Both the position numbers and the translations under genes were made by a program. The notes under the pieces were generated by a model. That model saw only the letters and a program-made list of their open reading frames with translations, ran no database searches and had not been told where the DNA came from. From Synechococcus sp. WH 7803 (GTDB taxonomy: Bacteria > Cyanobacteriota > Cyanobacteriia > PCC-6307 > Cyanobiaceae): a DNA stretch of 64,000 nt. Positions 19,053 through 28,517 of this stretch are shown here, one piece after another; positions within the stretch are counted from its first letter, which is position 1; each line of letters begins with the position of its first letter. The stretch lies in contig CT971583.1 in the NCBI GenBank assembly GCA_000063505.1, positions 1,395,918-1,459,917 of the forward strand, read 5' to 3'.

Positions 19053-19682
19053 ATGTCCAGCCCCAGTTCAGGCCCGGTCTTACAGCTGCTGGCAAGCGGT
19101 CTGCAGCGATGGATCCGCTCACAGTGCGACTCCGTTGACGACTTGAATCTCTCGCTGCAGGGGTCCGCCTTCGCGTTACTGAAAGGACGTCTCAAGGGTG
19201 TGACGTTGCAGGCCAAACGTGTTCAGTTCCAGCAATTGCCCCTGGTCAGGGCTGACCTTCAATCGGGTGAGTTGAAGGCTTCACTGCGGCCGGGTCAGCC
19301 CAATCAACCGGTGCAATTCGAGGAACCCTTCTTGATCTCTGGAGAAGTGGTGCTTTCGGGTGTGGAGCTCAACCAAGCCCTGGCTAGCGATCGCTGGCGC
19401 TGGTTGGGTGACCTGCTGTCCGAGCAACTCATGGGTCTAACTCCCCTGCGATCCCTCTCGATTGACAACGACATCCTCAAGCTCACGGCTGACGTGATCA
19501 CAGGCAAAGACCCCGTGCGCCGCAGTTTCCGGCTGAACGCCGAACAGGGAACGATCCGGGTTGATCACTGTGATGCGGAAGGAAGCATGCTGATTCCGAT
19601 GGATCCTGCGATTCAGATTGAAGAGGCCCGTCTGCAAGCAGGGCAGCTTCTGCTGAAAGGCAAGGCCAGCGTGCAGCCCTAG
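19053..19682 (+). CDS. DUF2993-family protein
   Basis: The protein of 209 residues has no strong signal peptide or membrane helix but carries the DUF2993 (LmeA-like) pattern: 'RSQCDSVDDLNLSLQGSAF', 'LLKGRLKGVTLQAKRVQFQ' and a run of short beta strands with repeated 'L-x-SGEVVLSGVEL'. DUF2993 proteins are common in cyanobacteria and actinobacteria and are linked to envelope lipids in the latter. In cyanobacteria the role is unknown. It ends in a 4-base convergent overlap with cdsA. Confidence 0.78.
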   Translation: MSSPSSGPVLQLLASGLQRWIRSQCDSVDDLNLSLQGSAFALLKGRLKGVTLQAKRVQFQQLPLVRADLQSGELKASLRPGQPNQPVQFEEPFLISGEVVLSGVELNQALASDRWRWLGDLLSEQLMGLTPLRSLSIDNDILKLTADVITGKDPVRRSFRLNAEQGTIRVDHCDAEGSMLIPMDPAIQIEEARLQAGQLLLKGKASVQP

Positions 19683-20590
19683 CTGAGCACCGGCAGCACC
19701 AGGGTGACGGCATAAAACACAACGGCAGGAGTGAACAGATAGCTGTCGATGCGATCCAGAATTCCGCCATGACCTGGCAAGGCATCGCCTGAATCCTTCA
19801 AGCCTGCATCCCGTTTCATCATCGATTCGGTGAGATCGCCCACGAGCGCAAACAGCGCGACCAACGCGCCCAGACATCCCCCCGTCCACCAGCCGAGAGG
19901 CCACATCAACAGGGCGCCGGTCAAGGCGCCGATCACGATGGCGGAAGCCAAACCGCCATAGGCACCCTCAATGGTTTTGGCGGGCGAAATCGGCGAGAGA
20001 GGCCGGGATCCAAAGCGACGGCCGATGGCATAAGACCCGATGTCGCTGGCCACCACCATCAGGCAGGCCGCAAAGGTGATCAGCAAACCAGCGCTGATCC
20101 AAGATCCATCCAGCGACTGGAGCACCGGCGCCGCATCCGGAGTCACGAGGTTGCGAAGACGCAGCCAGTGGCTGGGTAGGAAGCCGAGATAGAACAATCC
20201 AAAGATCGACGCCGCGATATCGGCGATCGATCCTGTGATCGGCTGGAGAATCAGCCACCCGCAAATCGCAGCCCCCGACAGGGGCAAAACAGCATCAGCG
20301 AGATGGGACGCCAATCCCCCGTTCACCGACCACTGGGTGCTCACGAGCAGAAGCTGGCAGGCCACGAGCGTTGTTTTCGTGGCTGGACGCATGCCCTTGA
20401 ACTGGGCCATCCGAAAAAATTCCAACAGGGCGAGATGCACGATCACGCCGAGAGCGATGGTGAACCACCAACCGCCCAATCCAACAACCACAACCCCAAA
20501 CACGCCGGCCAGCACACCACTGCTCAGACGCTTGCGGTCAACGCCACTGCGCCTAAGCGCTGTCTCATTGGTTGTACCGTCAGCAACCAC
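19679..20590 (-). CDS. cdsA: phosphatidate cytidylyltransferase CdsA
   Basis: CdsA makes CDP-diacylglycerol from phosphatidate and CTP in the membrane, the branch point to phosphatidylglycerol, the only major phospholipid of cyanobacteria. The 303-residue product has about eight hydrophobic segments and the complete family signature near the C-terminus: 'SMMKRDAGLKDSGDALPGHG' followed by GILDR. Convergent overlap of 4 bases with the DUF2993 gene. The PLP decarboxylase gene lies just upstream, 20 bases away. Confidence 0.94.
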   Translation of the reverse strand: MVADGTTNETALRRSGVDRKRLSSGVLAGVFGVVVVGLGGWWFTIALGVIVHLALLEFFRMAQFKGMRPATKTTLVACQLLLVSTQWSVNGGLASHLADAVLPLSGAAICGWLILQPITGSIADIAASIFGLFYLGFLPSHWLRLRNLVTPDAAPVLQSLDGSWISAGLLITFAACLMVVASDIGSYAIGRRFGSRPLSPISPAKTIEGAYGGLASAIVIGALTGALLMWPLGWWTGGCLGALVALFALVGDLTESMMKRDAGLKDSGDALPGHGGILDRIDSYLFTPAVVFYAVTLVLPVLS

Positions 20591-20610
20591 CCGTTGGATC
20601 CCGCGGCCTG

Positions 20611-22008
20611 TCAGGCCAGAACTTTCACCATACCGGGCACCTGCTCAGGCCAGCGCGCGTGCTGCCGTTGCAGCCATTGCACCCGGGCCTGATCAATGCG
20701 CTCTCCAGGCACAAGCAAGGGAATCCCCGGGGGATAGGGACAGATCATCTCCGCAGCGATCCGATCCGCACACTGCGACAACGGACACGCAAGAGTGGCT
20801 CGATGGGAGACAGCCGCGGGAGACAACTCCACAACGTTCACTGCATCAAGAGGAGGTGCCGCGACGGGAGCGAGGGGCGGCCCACCCCGGTCCTCGAGAA
20901 ACAGCTGCCAGAGGCGTTGAAGCCGCGTTGCAAGCCCGCGATGGCGGGCAAGCCCCAGACAAAAAGTCAGGCAAAGGGGCTCCGGCAGCTCGGCAATCAG
21001 CCCACGGTTCATAAACCAGGTGTCTGCCTCCAAACCGCTCACGCCAATGGAGGCTGTATTCAGAATGATCCGCAGGGGATCGTCGCTCTCATGCAGGGGC
21101 ACACCCTGGCAACGCCAACGATCCTGCAACCTGCGGGCTGTCTCCAGTCTTTGCTGCAGAAGTCTGGTCCATCGGGAAGAAAGCATCCAATCCAGGGTTG
21201 CTTCACAGGACGCCAGCAGCAGCGCACTGGGACTGCTGCTCTGCAGTCGCTGGAGGGACAAACGCAACGCTGTTGCGGAGATGCGTGTCGTCCGCTGCCA
21301 GAGCACTGCGGTCTGAGCCAGTCCTGGCGCTGACTTATGTAGCGAGTGCACCACGAGATCGGCCCCGGTTGTGAGAGACGACGGTGGCAATCCCAACCCG
21401 GGGGCAAAGGCGAGATGGGTGCCATGAGCTTCATCCACCAGCACCGGCAAACCATGGGCGTGCAGGCGATTCACGAGAGGGGCAATCTCTGCGGCGTACC
21501 CGTGATACGTGGGATGAACCAACACGGCAGCGGCCAGGCGACAGCCAAGATCGGGTAAGGCGTCGAGAGAGCGGCTCAAACCATCGGCGGTCATCGCGCC
21601 AGGGTGACCCCGGAGCGCATCAAACGGAACCGGCAGGAACACCGGCAACAATCCCCCCAGCTCACAAGCGGCGATCAGGCTGCGGTGAACATTGCGCGGT
21701 AACAGAACAGCGTCGCCGGGAGCGGCCATGGCCAGCAGTGCTGCCTGCAACAGGCCCGTTGCTCCATTCACGCCGAACCAACAGCACTCCACACCCATCC
21801 GCGCCGCAAGCCTCGCCTGCGTGTCTGCAACCGCCCCATCCGCCTCCAGAGGGCCGCCGATGTCTGGCAGTTCAGGGAGATCCCAACGCCCTGGCTGCTG
21901 ACGCAACAGACCTCTCAGAGCTGGTGGCAAGGCTTCACCCCGGCCATGCACCGGGAGATGCAGGGCGAATCGCTGGTTTGAAGCGCGCAGGAGTCGCAGC
22001 AGGGACAT
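20611..22008 (-). CDS. Orn/Lys/Arg decarboxylase-family PLP enzyme
   Basis: The predicted protein of 465 residues has an aspartate-aminotransferase-like fold with the PLP lysine in 'HSLHKSAPGLAQTAVLW', 'VLVHPTYHGYAAE' and 'PVLVDEAHGTHLAF'. These mark the basic amino-acid decarboxylase family. It lacks the wing domain of the long E. coli enzymes, as in the shorter Gram-positive and cyanobacterial forms. I use ATG 22008; the longer frame to 22086 looks non-coding. Whether it acts on lysine, ornithine or arginine cannot be decided here. Confidence 0.82.
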   Translation of the reverse strand: MSLLRLLRASNQRFALHLPVHGRGEALPPALRGLLRQQPGRWDLPELPDIGGPLEADGAVADTQARLAARMGVECCWFGVNGATGLLQAALLAMAAPGDAVLLPRNVHRSLIAACELGGLLPVFLPVPFDALRGHPGAMTADGLSRSLDALPDLGCRLAAAVLVHPTYHGYAAEIAPLVNRLHAHGLPVLVDEAHGTHLAFAPGLGLPPSSLTTGADLVVHSLHKSAPGLAQTAVLWQRTTRISATALRLSLQRLQSSSPSALLLASCEATLDWMLSSRWTRLLQQRLETARRLQDRWRCQGVPLHESDDPLRIILNTASIGVSGLEADTWFMNRGLIAELPEPLCLTFCLGLARHRGLATRLQRLWQLFLEDRGGPPLAPVAAPPLDAVNVVELSPAAVSHRATLACPLSQCADRIAAEMICPYPPGIPLLVPGERIDQARVQWLQRQHARWPEQVPGMVKVLA

Positions 22009-22089
22009 GAGCACTGAATCGACAAGACCGCAGCCACGCGCGCGAACTGCGGCTAGAAGCTGAATCGTGGCATTACCCCTGTCCAACCC

Positions 22090-23322
22090 ATGGCGAACTA
22101 TCGGTACACCAAGGCCATCGCCGGGAGCTGTGCCATCGGCATCGGCCTTGGTGTGGTGCGGTTTGACTTCGCAGTTGTGGGGCGTTTGATGATCGAGAGC
22201 GGCCTCTTCAGCGCTTCATCGATCGGAGAGCTCTCCTCCTTGAATCTGGCCGGATACATCCTCGGCTGCCTGCATCATTCCCAGTTGCGCATCCTGCGGG
22301 ACCGGCGCGTCACCCTCTGGATCGCCCTTCTCACCATTCCGATCTCACTCTTTGCAGAGGGGCTGAGCAGCACCCTGGCGATGCATGCCTTCTGGAGAAT
22401 TCTGGCCGGTTGGGCATCCGGGCACCTCATGAGCGGAATCCCCCACCTGGCCACCCTTGGCTGTGCCGATGGGCAACGACGACGGGCGAGTGCCCTGGTG
22501 ATGGCAGGCGCAGGAATCGGTGCCCTGATCGGGGCCTTGAGTGTGGGCAGCCTGCCCAAGGAAACCGTGGAACTCGGCTGGATGGTGCTGGGAACGGTGG
22601 CTGCGGTTCTGGCGATTCCGGTGGGCTGGCTGTTGCTGGTGGGGTTCCGAGACGAAGCCAGGCACGACCCCGAGGCACCGTTGGCCCGCGGGGAAGCGCC
22701 CAAGATCCCTGCTTCGTCCCTGCTCCCCCTGGCAGCGTTGACGCTGGGCTACCTGCTGCTCGGGGCTGGGCAGACACCAGTCGCGCTCTACGAACCCCTG
22801 CTGGTGAGTGAACGTCTCGGCGCGTCACCCATGCTGAGCAGCACATCGCTGGCCGTGTTTGGCGCTGGCTGCACAACGGGATCCTTGCTGGCCAGCACCT
22901 TTCCGCGGCGCTGGCCCACCGTGGTGTTGCTCCCCATCGTGGCCTGCCTTGGTCTGCTGGGGAACATCCTGTTCCTCACTGGAAGCAGCGCCACCATTCT
23001 CGGTGCAGCCACGTTCTGCGTGGGCGCCTGGATCTGGCTGACGGCCAGCCTCACCTTCGACCGTCTCAGTCAGTTGGTGGATCCCAGCGAACTGCGGCCG
23101 ACCTGGTCATTGATCACCATGATTCTGGGAATCGGTTTCGCGTTGTTTGCGTTCGCAACCTCACCTCTGGTCTCCCAACACATCGATGGGCTGATTCTGA
23201 TCGGCGTTGTTGTTGTGGTGTTGCAGGTGATCGCTGAACTGATCCAGTGGCTCGGCGATCGCCGCCATCGGCACCCTGATGAGGCGAACTCTCTAAGATT
23301 TCGCGGAGGAAGTGAGATCTGA
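22090..23322 (+). CDS. YbfB/YjiJ-family MFS transporter
   Basis: The 410-residue protein has about twelve hydrophobic segments and the YbfB/YjiJ pattern, a Major Facilitator group of unknown substrate: N-terminal 'GSCAIGIGLGVVRFDFAVVGRLM', 'LSSLNLAGYILGC' and an Arg-rich cytoplasmic loop. The gene is divergent from the decarboxylase, and only 81 bases separate the two starts. The AarF-like gene follows 2 bases after its stop, so the two may be co-transcribed. Confidence 0.78.
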   Translation: MANYRYTKAIAGSCAIGIGLGVVRFDFAVVGRLMIESGLFSASSIGELSSLNLAGYILGCLHHSQLRILRDRRVTLWIALLTIPISLFAEGLSSTLAMHAFWRILAGWASGHLMSGIPHLATLGCADGQRRRASALVMAGAGIGALIGALSVGSLPKETVELGWMVLGTVAAVLAIPVGWLLLVGFRDEARHDPEAPLARGEAPKIPASSLLPLAALTLGYLLLGAGQTPVALYEPLLVSERLGASPMLSSTSLAVFGAGCTTGSLLASTFPRRWPTVVLLPIVACLGLLGNILFLTGSSATILGAATFCVGAWIWLTASLTFDRLSQLVDPSELRPTWSLITMILGIGFALFAFATSPLVSQHIDGLILIGVVVVVLQVIAELIQWLGDRRHRHPDEANSLRFRGGSEI

Positions 23323-23324
23323 GC

Positions 23325-24980
23325 GTGGAGTCTGTGCGGTACAACCCTGGCCGAGATGCCCGTTGGCTGCTGCTGCGTCCGTGGATCGCCGTACCCCGCA
23401 TTCTCCAGATTGTGTGGGCGTTGTCTGGATTGGTGCTCAGCCTGCTGATCCGAGGCAACAGCAGTGATTCCAAGGTTCAGAAAAATCTGGCGCGCATGCT
23501 TCTGCGCACACTCACGAATCTGGGTCCTTGCTTCATCAAGGTGGGACAGGCTTTGTCCACCCGTCCCGATCTGATCCGACGGGACTGGCTGGATGAACTC
23601 ACGAAACTTCAGGACGATCTGCCTGCCTTCAGCCATGACGTTGCCCTGAAGACGATTGAAGCCGAGCTGGGATCTCCGGCTGATGCACTGTTTGAAGAAT
23701 TTCCGGACTGTCCTGTTGCCGCAGCCAGCCTGGGCCAGGTGTACAAAGCCAGGGTTCACGGTCAGCACTGGGTTGCCGTCAAGGTGCAGCGCCCCAATCT
23801 CACGTTCATCCTCCGGCGCGACATGGTGCTGATCCGGAGCCTGGGCGTGCTGGCAGCTCCGCTTTTGCCTCTCAACCTCGGCTTTGGCCTAGGTGAAATC
23901 ATCGATGAATTCGGCCGCAGCCTGTTCGAGGAAATCGACTACTGCTGCGAAGCCGACAATGCGGACCGTTTCGCGGCCCTGTTTGCCGACAACCCCGCTG
24001 TCACGATCCCCACGGTGGAGCGTGCGCTGTCGAGCAGGCGAGTGCTTACGACCAGTTGGATTCATGGAACCAAGCTGCGCGACCGCCAGGAACTCAAATC
24101 CCAGCGGCTTGATCCGGCTGCTCTCATCCGCACCGGCGTGATCAGTGGCTTGCAACAGCTTCTTGAATTTGGATATTTCCACGCCGACCCCCACCCGGGC
24201 AATCTGTTCGCGCTGAGCGGCCGAAGCGGCGACCTCGGCCATGTGGCCTACGTCGATTTCGGGATGATGGATTCCATCAGCGATAGCGACCGTCTCACCC
24301 TGACAGGCGCTGTGGTGCACTTGATCAACAAGGATTTCGAGGCTGTCGCCCGCGACTTTCAGCAGCTTGGATTTCTGGCTCCCAATGCCGATCTGACCCC
24401 GATCATTCCGGCTTTGGAGGAGGTTTTAGGGGGAAGTTTGGGTGATTCTGTGGGGTCGTTCAATTTCAAAGCGATCACCGATCGCTTTTCGGAACTGATG
24501 TACGACTATCCCTTCAGAGTGCCCGCCCGTTTTGCTCTGATCATCCGGGCGGTGGTGAGCCAAGAGGGCTTGGCTCTGCGTCTCGACCCACAGTTCAAGA
24601 TCATTGCTGTGGCTTACCCCTATGTGGCCAAGCGTTTGCTGGCTGGTGACACCAAGGAGATGAGGGAGAAATTGATGGAGGTGATCTTCGACGGTGATGG
24701 CAGCTTGAGGCTTGAACGCCTGCAAAGCCTCCTGGACGTTGTGGGGAAGGAGCAGACACAAGTGGGGACGGAGTTGCTCCCCGTCGCAGGGGCAGGCCTG
24801 AAGCTGCTGCTGGGGCGCGATGGAGGCGACCTGCGCCGAAGGCTGCTGCTCACCCTGATCAAGGACGATCGACTGGACACCACGGATCTGAAAAAACTCA
24901 CGGCTCTCATGGGCAGAACCTTCGGACCGGCCCGGCTTGCGCAAGGCATGCTCCAGAGCCTCAATCCCCTCGCCGCCTGA
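23325..24980 (+). CDS. AarF/ABC1/UbiB-family atypical kinase
   Basis: The 551-residue protein starts with GTG at 23325, after GGAGG-like sequence in the end of the previous gene. It has the ABC1 family hallmarks 'GPCFIKVGQALSTRPDLIRRDW' (KxGQ motif), an Ala-rich nucleotide loop 'PVAAASLGQVYKARVHG', 'VAVKVQRP', and the catalytic-loop-like 'GYFHADPHPGNLF' and 'VDFGMM'. UbiB-family proteins take part in quinone (in cyanobacteria plastoquinone or tocopherol-related) lipid metabolism. A weak hydrophobic stretch sits near the C-terminus. Confidence 0.9.
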   Translation: MESVRYNPGRDARWLLLRPWIAVPRILQIVWALSGLVLSLLIRGNSSDSKVQKNLARMLLRTLTNLGPCFIKVGQALSTRPDLIRRDWLDELTKLQDDLPAFSHDVALKTIEAELGSPADALFEEFPDCPVAAASLGQVYKARVHGQHWVAVKVQRPNLTFILRRDMVLIRSLGVLAAPLLPLNLGFGLGEIIDEFGRSLFEEIDYCCEADNADRFAALFADNPAVTIPTVERALSSRRVLTTSWIHGTKLRDRQELKSQRLDPAALIRTGVISGLQQLLEFGYFHADPHPGNLFALSGRSGDLGHVAYVDFGMMDSISDSDRLTLTGAVVHLINKDFEAVARDFQQLGFLAPNADLTPIIPALEEVLGGSLGDSVGSFNFKAITDRFSELMYDYPFRVPARFALIIRAVVSQEGLALRLDPQFKIIAVAYPYVAKRLLAGDTKEMREKLMEVIFDGDGSLRLERLQSLLDVVGKEQTQVGTELLPVAGAGLKLLLGRDGGDLRRRLLLTLIKDDRLDTTDLKKLTALMGRTFGPARLAQGMLQSLNPLAA

Positions 24981-25051
24981 GTCCGCCTCGGACCCTCCGG
25001 CACCAGGTTCCAGCGGTGATAATGCCAACTTGATTCAGTCGTACGGCCCCC

Positions 25052-25531
25052 ATGTCGATCGCACCAGACTTCGCACCGATCGATCTTGACCAAGCCGAGC
25101 TCGACGTTCTGACCGGCGCCTTCGGTGATCTGAGCGCTGATGAGATTCTCCTGGAATTCGCCCCACTCCAGCAACCTCCCTACCTCGTTGCCGGCCTTGG
25201 CTTGGCCATCGGTGTGCTCTGCGGTCTCACTTTCGCCAAGCTGGTGCAAAATCGCCTGGACGGCTGGAAAAACGACAGACTGGCGATGCTTCCCCTGGGA
25301 ACAGCGGAGACCAGCATCAGTTTTGCCGGAACCTTGATCGGCATCAGCCTGTTCATCGGCGGATCCCTTCAGGTGTTTGGCTTCGCATCCGGCGCTGCCT
25401 ATCTGATTGCCTTCTCGCTCTCGGTTCTCACTGGCGGAGCGTTGTGGGTGCAGCTGGAGAGACTGATGACCCAGGTGGAATCCGGCAATTTTAAAGCTGT
25501 TGATTTCGACAACTTCGACGAATTCTTCTGA
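25052..25531 (+). CDS. conserved membrane protein of unknown function
   Basis: The 159-residue protein has an acidic, soluble N-terminus (about 40 residues) and three hydrophobic segments (about 43-65, 87-112 and 114-135), then an acidic tail rich in Asp and Phe ('VDFDNFDEFF'). I do not recognise a named family. The gene is 71 bases after the AarF-like gene and converges on the sigma factor gene with 14 bases between their stops. Confidence 0.65.
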   Translation: MSIAPDFAPIDLDQAELDVLTGAFGDLSADEILLEFAPLQQPPYLVAGLGLAIGVLCGLTFAKLVQNRLDGWKNDRLAMLPLGTAETSISFAGTLIGISLFIGGSLQVFGFASGAAYLIAFSLSVLTGGALWVQLERLMTQVESGNFKAVDFDNFDEFF

Positions 25532-25545
25532 TTAGCAGCACTCAG

Positions 25546-26514
25546 TTAGGCAGCCACGGTGTAGTCCCTGAGCTCAAGGGGTGCCTGACGCAGTGACTCC
25601 AGCCCCTCCCGCTCAAGCCGGCGGGTTCGGTCGCGGCTCATCTTGAGCGTTTTGGCAATGCCGGTGAGGCTCATCGGGTCCTCACCGTCCATCCCGTAAC
25701 GCATCCGCAGCACACGCTCCTGCAATTCCGGCAGCTGGCCCAGCAGATCGCGCAGATCACCCTTCAGGCACTCCCCTTCCACCTGCTCACTGGGCAGCTC
25801 GCCATCACCGGCCAATAAATCCAGCAGCTCCGTGTCATCGCCATCGCCCACCTTCATCTCCAGGCTCACCGGCTGACGCGCACGGCACATCAGCTCCTTC
25901 ACCTCATCTTCCGGCAGCTCCACAAATGCCGCCAGCTCCGTTACCGAGGGCGTCCGCCCCAGATCCTGGCTCAGTTCACGCTGCCCTTTCTTGAGCTTGT
26001 TCAGCATTTCGGTGATGTGGATCGGCAGCCGGATCGTGCGGCTCTTCTCTGCGATCGCCCGCGTGATTCCCTGGCGAATCCACCAGTACGCGTAGGTACT
26101 GAATTTGTAGCCCCGCGTGGGGTCGAACTTCTCCACACCACGCACCAGGCCGATCGTTCCCTCCTGGATCAGATCCAGAAGCTCCATGTTCCGCTTGGTG
26201 TATTTCTTGGCCACGCTCACCACCAGGCGCAGATTCGCCGCCACCATCCGCTCTTTGGCGCGACGGCCCGCCTGCAGCTTGCGCTTGAGCTGCACCGCAC
26301 TTAATCCAGCTGCTTTGGCCAGCTCCGCTGCTGGCACCGCCTCACCACCACGCTTCTCCTGCAGCTCCGCCTCTGTGGCCTCCAGATCCATCAGCTCCTG
26401 CACCTGACGGCCCAGGGTGATCTCCTGCTGATGGCTCAGCAGCGGCACCCGGCCGATGTCACGCAGGTAGGACCGCACCAGGTCTGCGTCTGGGAGCAGG
26501 GCCACGGGCGCCAT
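25546..26514 (-). CDS. group 2 RNA polymerase sigma-70 factor
   Basis: The 322-residue protein has sigma region 1.2 ('[22 protein letters not shown]'), region 2 with '[15 protein letters not shown]', '[19 protein letters not shown]' and '-10 recognition' '[19 protein letters not shown]', region 3 and a region 4 helix-turn-helix ('[19 protein letters not shown]'). It lacks the long N-terminus of the primary sigma factor, so it is one of the non-essential group 2 sigma factors typical of cyanobacteria. Divergent from the phoB-like gene across about 100 bases. Confidence 0.92.
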   Translation of the reverse strand: MAPVALLPDADLVRSYLRDIGRVPLLSHQQEITLGRQVQELMDLEATEAELQEKRGGEAVPAAELAKAAGLSAVQLKRKLQAGRRAKERMVAANLRLVVSVAKKYTKRNMELLDLIQEGTIGLVRGVEKFDPTRGYKFSTYAYWWIRQGITRAIAEKSRTIRLPIHITEMLNKLKKGQRELSQDLGRTPSVTELAAFVELPEDEVKELMCRARQPVSLEMKVGDGDDTELLDLLAGDGELPSEQVEGECLKGDLRDLLGQLPELQERVLRMRYGMDGEDPMSLTGIAKTLKMSRDRTRRLEREGLESLRQAPLELRDYTVAA

Positions 26515-26521
26515 TAGTTAC

Positions 26522-26587
26522 GAAACCAGAATGTTTCTTAACCTAACACCAATCATTGGATTCCTAGAGCTAAAAAGCCCTTCGAAG
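26522..26587. promoter_or_regulatory. cluster of palindromes between the sigma gene and phoB-like gene
   Basis: The 104-base divergent gap contains GAAAC-6-GTTTC (26522-26537), a single CTTAACCT (26537-26544) resembling the repeat unit of cyanobacterial Pho boxes, the perfect palindrome CCAATCATTGG (26549-26559) and CTTCGAAG (26580-26587). One Pho-like unit alone is weak evidence for autoregulation. No tandem second copy is visible at 11-base spacing. Confidence 0.3.
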
Positions 26588-26618
26588 TCCAGAATGGTGA
26601 AGAACGGACTGATTTCTC

Positions 26619-27347
26619 GTGGTTGCTTCTGCAACGAGCACGGTGGGCACGGCGAAGCTGCTGGTGGTGGAAGACGATGATTCGATCAGAGAAACCGTGG
26701 AAGAAGCCCTTCGCGCCGAAGGCTTCGAGGTGAAGTCTTGCGGCAATGGTGCCGACGCCATGGCTTTGCTTTCCGCTCCAAACACTGAGGGAGTTGACCT
26801 GCTGGTGCTCGACCTGATGCTTCCTGGTCTGGGCGGGCTCGATCTCTGCCGACAACTGCGCAAACTCAACAACCACACCCCTGTGCTGGTGATCAGTGCG
26901 CGAGACAGCGAAACCGACAGGGTGCTCGGCCTTGAAGTGGGCGCTGACGACTATCTGGTCAAGCCCTTTGGCCTGCGAGAACTGGTCGCGCGCTGCCGGG
27001 CCTTGCTGCGACGCTCCCAACAGATCGCATCCGTCCCCAGTGAGGATCGCCAAGTGGTCCAGACGGGCAATCTCTGCCTTTACGCCCAGGAGTGCCGCGT
27101 CACCCGCGATGGGGAAGACCTCACGCTTTCACCGAAGGAGTACAAAATCCTCGAACTGCTGATCCGCAATCCCAAGAGGGTCTGGAGCAGAGACCAGTTG
27201 CTGGAGCGAATCTGGGGAATCGATTTTGTTGGAGACACCAAAACAGTGGATGTCCACATCCGTTGGTTGAGAGAAAAGATTGAGGAGGAGCCTTCCTCGC
27301 CGCAACACATCCGCACCGTCAGGGGATTCGGCTACCGCTTCGGCTAA
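26619..27347 (+). CDS. phoB: OmpR/PhoB-type response regulator
   Basis: The protein of 242 residues has a receiver domain with phospho-acceptor Asp65 ('LLVLDLMLPGLGG'), the 'SARDSE' switch region and 'DDYLVKPFG', and a winged-helix DNA-binding domain ending 'RGFGYRFG'. The histidine kinase gene starts 5 bases after the stop. The pair resembles the marine Synechococcus phosphate-starvation regulators PhoB/PhoR; that identity is inferred from layout and length, since other OmpR pairs look alike. The start is GTG at 26619. Confidence 0.85.
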   Translation: MVASATSTVGTAKLLVVEDDDSIRETVEEALRAEGFEVKSCGNGADAMALLSAPNTEGVDLLVLDLMLPGLGGLDLCRQLRKLNNHTPVLVISARDSETDRVLGLEVGADDYLVKPFGLRELVARCRALLRRSQQIASVPSEDRQVVQTGNLCLYAQECRVTRDGEDLTLSPKEYKILELLIRNPKRVWSRDQLLERIWGIDFVGDTKTVDVHIRWLREKIEEEPSSPQHIRTVRGFGYRFG

Positions 27348-27352
27348 CAATC

Positions 27353-28504
27353 GTGAGTGCAGGAACTGGCGTTGTTCTCGGACTCCTCATCGGCCTCGTT
27401 GGAGGTTGGTTTCTCGCTGGCCGGCAATACGGCTCCACCACGAGAGGGTCCAAAGCCAATCTGACGCCATCGGTGCTGTCAGGCCATGCGCTGGCCACCC
27501 CGCAACTGCTGGCTTGGATCGATGCGGCCACCCAAGGATGGTTGATCCTCACTCCTGATCTGACAATCGGCTACATCAATTCCAAGGCTGAGCGTCTCCT
27601 TCAGGTCTCGAACAACCTGCTCGTCCGCGGCCAGGCGCTTGATGAGGTGCTCGCAGTGCCTGAGCTGGAAGAGGCAATCGTGAGTGTTCGCCATCAACAG
27701 CGACCACAACGCTGCGAATGGGAGCAGCAGCGCATTCCGCTCGAAGCAATCGTGCTGCCCGGATCAGATGAATGGCTGTTGGTCCTGCTTCAGAACAGGC
27801 AGTCCCTCGAAGCCCAGCAGCAGCAGCAGGAGCGATGGGTCAGCGACGTCGCCCACGAACTCAAAACGCCGCTTACGGCGTTAATGCTTGTGAGTGATCG
27901 GCTCGAAGGCGCTGTCAGCGAAGACGATGGCGTCCTCGTGGAACGCCTGCAAAGAGAGCTGCGCCGTTTGCAGTTAATGGTGGAAGATCTTCTCGAGCTT
28001 TCTCGCCTGGAGAACATCCTCCCTCGCGACAAAGTTGATTATTCGGCCCTGAATCTGGAGCAGCTTGTTGAAGGAGCTTGGAACAGCATTCGCCCGCTTG
28101 CTGATCAACGGGATGTGTCTCTAACGATCAACACCAACGAGCCGGGTCTGCTTCTCGGCGATCAACGCCGACTGCATCGAGCTGTTCTCAATCTTCTCGA
28201 CAACGCACTGCGTTATTCACCCAATCACGGCTGCGTTGAAGTCGAGATTCTTCCAAGCGGCGGATGGTGGTTGCTTTGTGTCAGAGATCACGGGCCCGGA
28301 CTGAGCGAAAGCGATCTCAGCAATATGTTCCAGCGGTTTTATCGGGGCGATCCCTCCAGGGCCCGATCGAATCGCAGTGGCAGTGGTCTCGGTCTGGCCA
28401 TCGTTCAACAGATCGCGGTGAACCATGGCGGCCGCATCCAAGCCAGAAATCATCCCAATGGAGGGACATCCATGGAACTTCTACTTCCGAGAGGACAGGC
28501 ATGA
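27353..28504 (+). CDS. phoR: sensor histidine kinase, PhoR-like
   Basis: The product of 383 residues has one N-terminal membrane segment (about 7-23), a PAS-like region (about 55-145), a dimerisation domain with His168 ('VAHELKTPLTALM'), and an ATPase domain with 'NLLDNALRYSP', 'DHGPGL' and 'GSGLGLAI'. A single membrane pass without a large sensing loop, plus a PAS region, is the PhoR layout. The partner response regulator is directly upstream. GTG start at 27353. Confidence 0.85.
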   Translation: MSAGTGVVLGLLIGLVGGWFLAGRQYGSTTRGSKANLTPSVLSGHALATPQLLAWIDAATQGWLILTPDLTIGYINSKAERLLQVSNNLLVRGQALDEVLAVPELEEAIVSVRHQQRPQRCEWEQQRIPLEAIVLPGSDEWLLVLLQNRQSLEAQQQQQERWVSDVAHELKTPLTALMLVSDRLEGAVSEDDGVLVERLQRELRRLQLMVEDLLELSRLENILPRDKVDYSALNLEQLVEGAWNSIRPLADQRDVSLTINTNEPGLLLGDQRRLHRAVLNLLDNALRYSPNHGCVEVEILPSGGWWLLCVRDHGPGLSESDLSNMFQRFYRGDPSRARSNRSGSGLGLAIVQQIAVNHGGRIQARNHPNGGTSMELLLPRGQA

Positions 28505-28517
28505 GCGGAGCGCAACG

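Noticed and set aside
20235-21333. Plus-strand open frames opposite cdsA and the decarboxylase
   Set aside because: Both are antisense to well-supported minus-strand genes and have Arg/Pro/Gln-rich composition.
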